The notes under the pieces: generated by a model
What the model saw: only the letters and a program-made list of their open reading frames with translations
The model's database searches: none
Told to the model about the DNA's origin: nothing
Translations under genes and position numbers: made by a program
Part shown: positions 49,716-53,292 of the stretch, piece by piece
How positions within the stretch are numbered: position 1 is the stretch's first letter
Layout: every line of letters begins with the position of its first letter
Source: Chloroflexota bacterium
GTDB lineage: Bacteria > Chloroflexota > Dehalococcoidia > SM23-28-2 > RBG-16-64-32
NCBI GenBank assembly: GCA_022561635.1
Contig: JADFQV010000010.1
Location: forward strand, 1-53,292
Length of the DNA stretch: 53,292 bases
Direction of reading: 5' to 3'

Positions 49716-50645
49716 ATGCGAACGAAGAGGAAGGTGATCGCTATCGTCGGCGCTACGGCGACGGGGAAGACGGCGCTGGCGATCGAGGTGGCGCGGCGGC
49801 TGGGCGGCGACTTCGAGGCGTTGAACGCGGACTCGCGGCAGGTGTACCGCAACATGGACATCGGCACGGCCAAGCCAACGGCGGCGGAGCGAGGGGCGCT
49901 GCCCCACCGGCTGATCGACATCGTCGACCCAGACGAGGGGTTTAGCCTGGGCCGCTGGCTGCAGCTGGCGAAAGAGGCGCTGGACGAGGTGTGGGAGCAG
50001 GGCCGCGTGCCGATCGTCGTTGGCGGTACGGGGCAGTACGTGTGGGCGCTGCTGGAAGGCTGGCGGGTGCCGCGCGTGCCGCCGCAGGAGGAGCTGCGGC
50101 GGGAGATGGAGGCGCGTCCACCGGAGGAGTTGCTGGCCGAGCTGCACCGCGTCGACCCGGAGTCGCAGGAGTTCATCGAGCCGAAGAACGTGCGGCGGGT
50201 GATCCGGGCGCTCGAGGTGTACTACGCGACGGGCAAGCCGCTGTCGCACTGGCGGACGAAGGACGCGCCGCGCTTCGAGACGCTGGTGATCGGGCTGCGC
50301 ATGGCGCGGGAGGCGCTGTACGAGCGGATCGACGGGCGAGTGGAGGCGATGATGGCGTCCGGCTTCCCGGAGGAGGTGCGCGGGCTGGTGGACCGCGGCT
50401 ACGGCTGCGACCTGCCCTCGATGTCGGGCATCGGCTATCGGGAGCTGTGTGCTCACATGGGCGGCGAGATGTCCCTTGATGAGGCGGTGGCGCGGACGAA
50501 GACGGGGACGCACCGGCTGGCGCGACACCAGAACACGTGGTTCAAGGCGGGAGACGAGCGGATTCGGTGGATTGAGGCGAATGACGGGGCGAGCGAGGCC
50601 GCGGCGAGGGTGGTGGAGTCGTGGCTGAGAGGGGAGGCGGTGTGA
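49716..50645 (+). CDS. miaA: tRNA dimethylallyltransferase
   Basis: 309 aa from ATG 49716 (MRTKRKVIAIVG); the frame is open upstream but the family starts here, and a -10-like box lies ten bases before. It adds dimethylallyl to A37 of tRNAs that read U-starting codons. P-loop GATATGKTALA, NADSRQVYRNMDIGTAKPT, IVVGGTGQYVWALLEGW, and the tRNA-binding SGIGYRELCAHMGGEM followed by RHQNTWF. The stop overlaps the next ATG by one base. Confidence 0.95.
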   Translation: MRTKRKVIAIVGATATGKTALAIEVARRLGGDFEALNADSRQVYRNMDIGTAKPTAAERGALPHRLIDIVDPDEGFSLGRWLQLAKEALDEVWEQGRVPIVVGGTGQYVWALLEGWRVPRVPPQEELRREMEARPPEELLAELHRVDPESQEFIEPKNVRRVIRALEVYYATGKPLSHWRTKDAPRFETLVIGLRMAREALYERIDGRVEAMMASGFPEEVRGLVDRGYGCDLPSMSGIGYRELCAHMGGEMSLDEAVARTKTGTHRLARHQNTWFKAGDERIRWIEANDGASEAAARVVESWLRGEAV

Positions 50646-51202
50646 TGGCGCTGGAGGAGCCGGCGATTATCGTCGTTTCCGGGGTGCAAGGCGCCGGAAA
50701 GAGCACGGTGGCGCGCGCCCTGGCGGAGCGGTTCTCGCGCGCGGTGCACATCGAGGCGGACACGCTGCAGCGGATGATCGTCTCCGGCGGCGAGTGGACC
50801 ACGGAGCCGGGCGAGCCGCCGGGCGAGGCGGCGCGGCAGCTGCGGCTGCGCCTGCGCAACGCCTGTTTGCTGGCGCGGTCGTTCTTCGACGCTGGCTTCA
50901 CGGCGGTGGTGGACGACATCATCATCGGCGAGCGGTTCGATGATCTGCGAGCGGACCTGGCCGGTCTGCCGTTCCGTCTGGTCGTGCTGGCGCCGGACGT
51001 GGAGACTGCGATCGCGCGCGACGCGGCGCGGGACTACACAGTGGGAGAAGAGTGGGCGCGTTATCTCGATGAAGAGCAGCGGAAGACGATGGCGGGAAGC
51101 GGACTGTGGGTGGACAGCAGCGGCCAGACGGCGGCCGAGACGGTGGAGGAGGTTATGTCACGACTGCGAGACGAAGGCTTGGTAGAATCGGAAGCCTCAT
51201 GA
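50645..51202 (+). CDS. P-loop NTPase, zeta-toxin/chloramphenicol-phosphotransferase-like kinase
   Basis: 185 aa, ATG overlapping the miaA stop. Walker A GVQGAGKSTVARALAERF at the N terminus; VHIEADTLQRMI with a likely substrate aspartate; AVVDDIIIGERFDDLRADL in the Walker B position; and a lid-like ARYLDEEQRKTM. Small AAA_33-type kinases phosphorylate small molecules such as gluconate, sugars or antibiotics. The substrate is unknown. It overlaps dapF by four bases. Confidence 0.8.
   Translation: MALEEPAIIVVSGVQGAGKSTVARALAERFSRAVHIEADTLQRMIVSGGEWTTEPGEPPGEAARQLRLRLRNACLLARSFFDAGFTAVVDDIIIGERFDDLRADLAGLPFRLVVLAPDVETAIARDAARDYTVGEEWARYLDEEQRKTMAGSGLWVDSSGQTAAETVEEVMSRLRDEGLVESEAS
51183..51188 (+). 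promoter_or_regulatory. possible internal -10 box before dapF
   Basis: TAGAAT within the 3' end of the kinase gene ends ten bases before the dapF ATG. The distance matches other leaderless promoters here, so dapF may also be transcribed separately from the miaA operon. Confidence 0.35.
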
Positions 51203-52047
51203 AGTTCACGAAGATGCACGGCGCGGGGAACGACTTCCTGGTCGCCGAATCAGCGGGGGAAGAGCGCGATTGGCCGCGCATCGCCGAGGAGATTTGCGAG
51301 CGCAACCTGGGCGTGGGCGCCGATGGCTTGATGCTGATCCTGCCGTCGGAGCGGGCGGACTTCCGGATGCGGCTGTTCAACGCGGACGGGTCGGAGGCGG
51401 AGGTGAGCGGCAACGGAGTGCGCTGTCTCGTGAAGTACGCGGTCGAGCGCATGGACGTGACGCCGAAGGACGGCCGGGTGACGATCGAGGCGATCCACGA
51501 CGTCCTGGAGGCAGAGGTGACGGTGGAAGACGGCGTCGTTAGGCGGTCGCGGCTGTCGATGGGCCCGCCGCACTTCGAGCCGGCCGACATACCAGTGCGG
51601 ACGGCGATGAGCGCGCCGGTGCTGGATATGGAGATCGAAGTTGATGGCGAGCTGATCCCCGTGAGCTGCGTCTCGATGGGTAACCCGCACGCGGTGCTGT
51701 TCATCGAGACGGACGTGGACGAGTATCCGCTGGAGCGCAGCGGGCCGAAGGTCGAGAACCACGAGGCGTTTCCGGCGCGCGTTAACTTCGGCGCGGCGCG
51801 GGTGACGGCACGAGACGCCATGGACGTGCGTGTGTGGGAGCGAGGCGCAGGGGAGACGCTGGCCTGTGGCAGCGGTTGCTGTGCGGCGATGGTGATGGCG
51901 CACGTGAAGGGGCTGGTGGACGACCGGGTGGAGATCCGGCAACCGGGCGGCCTGTTGACGGTGGAGTGGGACGGCGAGGGCGACGTTTACCTGACGGGCC
52001 CGGCGGAGTTCGTGTTCGACGGAGAGTGGGCGGTGGACGGTGGATAG
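51199..52047 (+). CDS. dapF: diaminopimelate epimerase, first catalytic cysteine replaced by serine
   Basis: 282 aa. It starts MKFTKMHGAGNDFLV, the family N terminus. The motif that holds the first catalytic cysteine (CGNGxRC) reads SGNGVRC at residues 70-76, so the cysteine is S70. The second catalytic cysteine is kept (C223 in TLACGSGCCA). DapF converts LL- to meso-diaminopimelate for lysine and cell wall. A Ser/Cys pair may alter rate or specificity, or be a lineage trait. The start overlaps the kinase gene by four bases. Confidence 0.9.
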   Translation: MKFTKMHGAGNDFLVAESAGEERDWPRIAEEICERNLGVGADGLMLILPSERADFRMRLFNADGSEAEVSGNGVRCLVKYAVERMDVTPKDGRVTIEAIHDVLEAEVTVEDGVVRRSRLSMGPPHFEPADIPVRTAMSAPVLDMEIEVDGELIPVSCVSMGNPHAVLFIETDVDEYPLERSGPKVENHEAFPARVNFGAARVTARDAMDVRVWERGAGETLACGSGCCAAMVMAHVKGLVDDRVEIRQPGGLLTVEWDGEGDVYLTGPAEFVFDGEWAVDGG

Positions 52048-52534
52048 CGCACAGCGAGAAGTGCTGATCCAGACGTATGCGGACGGGCCGGCGAAGCTGC
52101 AGGCGGCGGTGGCTGAGGCGCCGGAAGCGATGCGGAAGTGGCGGCCGGAGGCGGGCGAGTTCTCCGTGCACGAGGTCGGTGTGCACTGTGCGGACTCTGA
52201 GACGAACTCGCACGGGCGGATCCGCTACCTGGTGGCCGAGGACGACGCGACGATCATCGGCTACGACCCGGACGGCTGGGCACGGAAGTTCGCGTACCAC
52301 GATCTTCCGCTCGAGGCGGCGCTGCTGACGGTGGAGGCGGTGCGGGCGAACACCGTGCCGATCCTGCGGCGGATGTCGGAGGAAGACTGGGCGTCGGCGG
52401 GGACGCACACGGAGTCGGGCGCGTACACGGCCGAGGACTGGCTGCGGACGTACGCGGCGCACCTGGAGGAGCACACGTTGCAGGTGCAGGGCGTCGTCGC
52501 GGCGTGGGAAGCGGCGGGGCGGCCGCAGCCCTAA
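52040..52534 (+). CDS. DinB-like metalloprotein
   Basis: 164 aa, GTG start overlapping dapF by eight bases. Four-helix bundle of the DinB/DUF664 superfamily. Metal-type histidines occur in SVHEVGVHCADSE (about residue 50) and the C-terminal AAHLEEHTLQ. Superfamily members include mycothiol- or bacillithiol-dependent transferases and damage-induced proteins of unknown activity. It is the last gene of the miaA-kinase-dapF operon. Confidence 0.82.
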   Translation: MDSAQREVLIQTYADGPAKLQAAVAEAPEAMRKWRPEAGEFSVHEVGVHCADSETNSHGRIRYLVAEDDATIIGYDPDGWARKFAYHDLPLEAALLTVEAVRANTVPILRRMSEEDWASAGTHTESGAYTAEDWLRTYAAHLEEHTLQVQGVVAAWEAAGRPQP

Positions 52535-52544
52535 GGGACGAGCC

Positions 52545-53292
52545 TTATCGGACGAGGGCGCGGTTGATCTGGGCCACGGAGGTGGCGCCGCTGAGCGTCA
52601 TCGCCAGTTCGAACTCCGCCTGAAGCATCTCGAGGACGTGCGCGACGCCGTCTTCGCCGTCGAGGGCGAGACCCCAGATGTAGGGCCGGCCGATGAGGAC
52701 GGCGCGGGCGCCGAGGGCGAGGGCCTTGAGGACGTCGGTGCCGCGGCGCACTCCCCCATCGACGAGGACCTCCAGGCGATCGCCGACGGCGGCGACGACG
52801 TCCGGCAGCGCTTCGATGCCGGCCGGCGTTCCGTCGAGCTGGCGGCCGCCGTGGTTGGAGACGACGATGGCGGCGGCACCGTGGTCGGCGGCGAGGACGG
52901 CGTCTGCGGGGGCGAGGATGCCCTTGAGGATGAGGGGCATCGAGGTGAGAGAGCGCAGCCAGTCGACGTCGTCCCAGGTGAGGGAGGCGTCGAGGAGTGA
53001 GGCGAAGGCGTTCAGCGCGGAGCCACGCTGATCGATCGGTACCGTTGTTATGTCGACTTCGCCCTCGAAGTTGACGGGCGTGACGTCGTCCGGGAATCCG
53101 AGCTCGTGGACGAGGTCTCGCTCGCGGCGGCCGAGGCGCGGGACGTCGACCGTGAGGCAGAGGGCGCTGTAGCCGGCAGCCTCGGCGCGCTTGACGAGGC
53201 GCTCGGTGACGCTCTTGTCCCTGTAGCAGTAGAGCTGGAACCACTTCGGGCCTTCGGCAGCGGCCGCTACGTCCTCGATTGTGCGGCTGGCC
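52545..53292 (-). CDS. FMN-dependent alpha-hydroxy acid oxidase (start outside window)
   Basis: C-terminal 248 codons of an FMN-dependent lactate/glycolate oxidase-family enzyme; the frame runs off the right edge. Signatures: WFQLYCYRDKSVTERLVKRA, LCLTVDVPRLGRRERD, LILKGILAPADAVLA (flavin lysine), VSNHGGRQLDGTPA with the active-site histidine and arginine, and VLVDGGVRRGTDVLKALALGA, GRPYIWGL. It oxidises an L-2-hydroxy acid to a 2-oxo acid. It is convergent with the DinB gene. Confidence 0.92.
   Translation of the reverse strand, partial: ASRTIEDVAAAAEGPKWFQLYCYRDKSVTERLVKRAEAAGYSALCLTVDVPRLGRRERDLVHELGFPDDVTPVNFEGEVDITTVPIDQRGSALNAFASLLDASLTWDDVDWLRSLTSMPLILKGILAPADAVLAADHGAAAIVVSNHGGRQLDGTPAGIEALPDVVAAVGDRLEVLVDGGVRRGTDVLKALALGARAVLIGRPYIWGLALDGEDGVAHVLEMLQAEFELAMTLSGATSVAQINRALVR

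Overview
The window is a GC-rich bacterial chromosome segment, densely packed, with many overlapping start and stop codons (ATGA, GTGA, TGATG) and G/C-ending codons. Gene content suggests a member of the Chloroflexota, perhaps Dehalococcoidia. The basis is an rsmI-metG-tatD-polyprenyl synthetase order, a nuo operon beside fatty-acyl type SDR, MaoC and DUF35-thiolase genes, an archaeal-type phosphoglycerate mutase, and DUF1015, VLRF1 and TldD/PmbA genes. That placement is inference; no rRNA or tRNA gene is present to anchor it. I saw no insertion sequence, prophage or CRISPR array.

Layout. (1) 1-3591, plus strand: the tail of a probable rsmI, then metG, tatD and a polyprenyl diphosphate synthase. 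(2) 3588-17552, minus strand: a long run read from nuoA through nuoC, D, H, J, K, a small DUF2007-like protein, nuoL, M and N, then ybeY, dnaX, ybaB, recR, recO and two FmdB-like zinc ribbons. The complex I operon holds every cofactor-free subunit and none of the Fe-S subunits (B, E, F, G, I). (3) 17679-23301, plus strand: a lipid or acyl-CoA module (DUF35 protein plus thiolase-like protein; a PHP phosphoesterase; a membrane protein; then two MaoC-fold proteins and two paralogous SDRs from a strong promoter with a palindromic operator). (4) 23298-32996, minus strand: ten close-packed genes headed by argF, then diadenylate cyclase cdaA, its YbbR-domain partner, der, plsY, tldD, pmbA, a HEAT-repeat protein, a Nudix hydrolase and an acetyltransferase.

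(5) 33.0-48.3 kb: a looser region with short transcription units on both strands. It holds a VOC protein, two abutting gene fragments, rph, a VLRF1/eRF1-like protein, a HIT protein, a frameshifted DUF1015 gene, serA with an unusual N-terminal DNA-binding domain, a class V aminotransferase, a histidine phosphatase, selA, two Tag-family proteins, apgM, tpiA, a DUF1269 protein and a cupin. Twelve copies of a REP-like palindromic element, all in one orientation, lie here and nowhere else in the window. (6) 48.4 kb to the end: a lipoprotein, then miaA, a P-loop kinase, dapF and a DinB protein in one overlapping operon, and a partial FMN-dependent alpha-hydroxy acid oxidase.

Genes that plausibly work together are serA, the class V aminotransferase and the histidine phosphatase (phosphorylated serine pathway), apgM and tpiA (glycolysis), cdaA and the YbbR protein (c-di-AMP), tldD and pmbA (peptide protease), and recO, recR, dnaX and ybaB (replication and repair). 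Many genes have a -10 box, often in the extended form TGCTANNNT, ending only 6-10 nt before the start codon, so leaderless transcription looks common. The most unusual item is the HTH-SerA fusion with a palindrome just upstream of its promoter.
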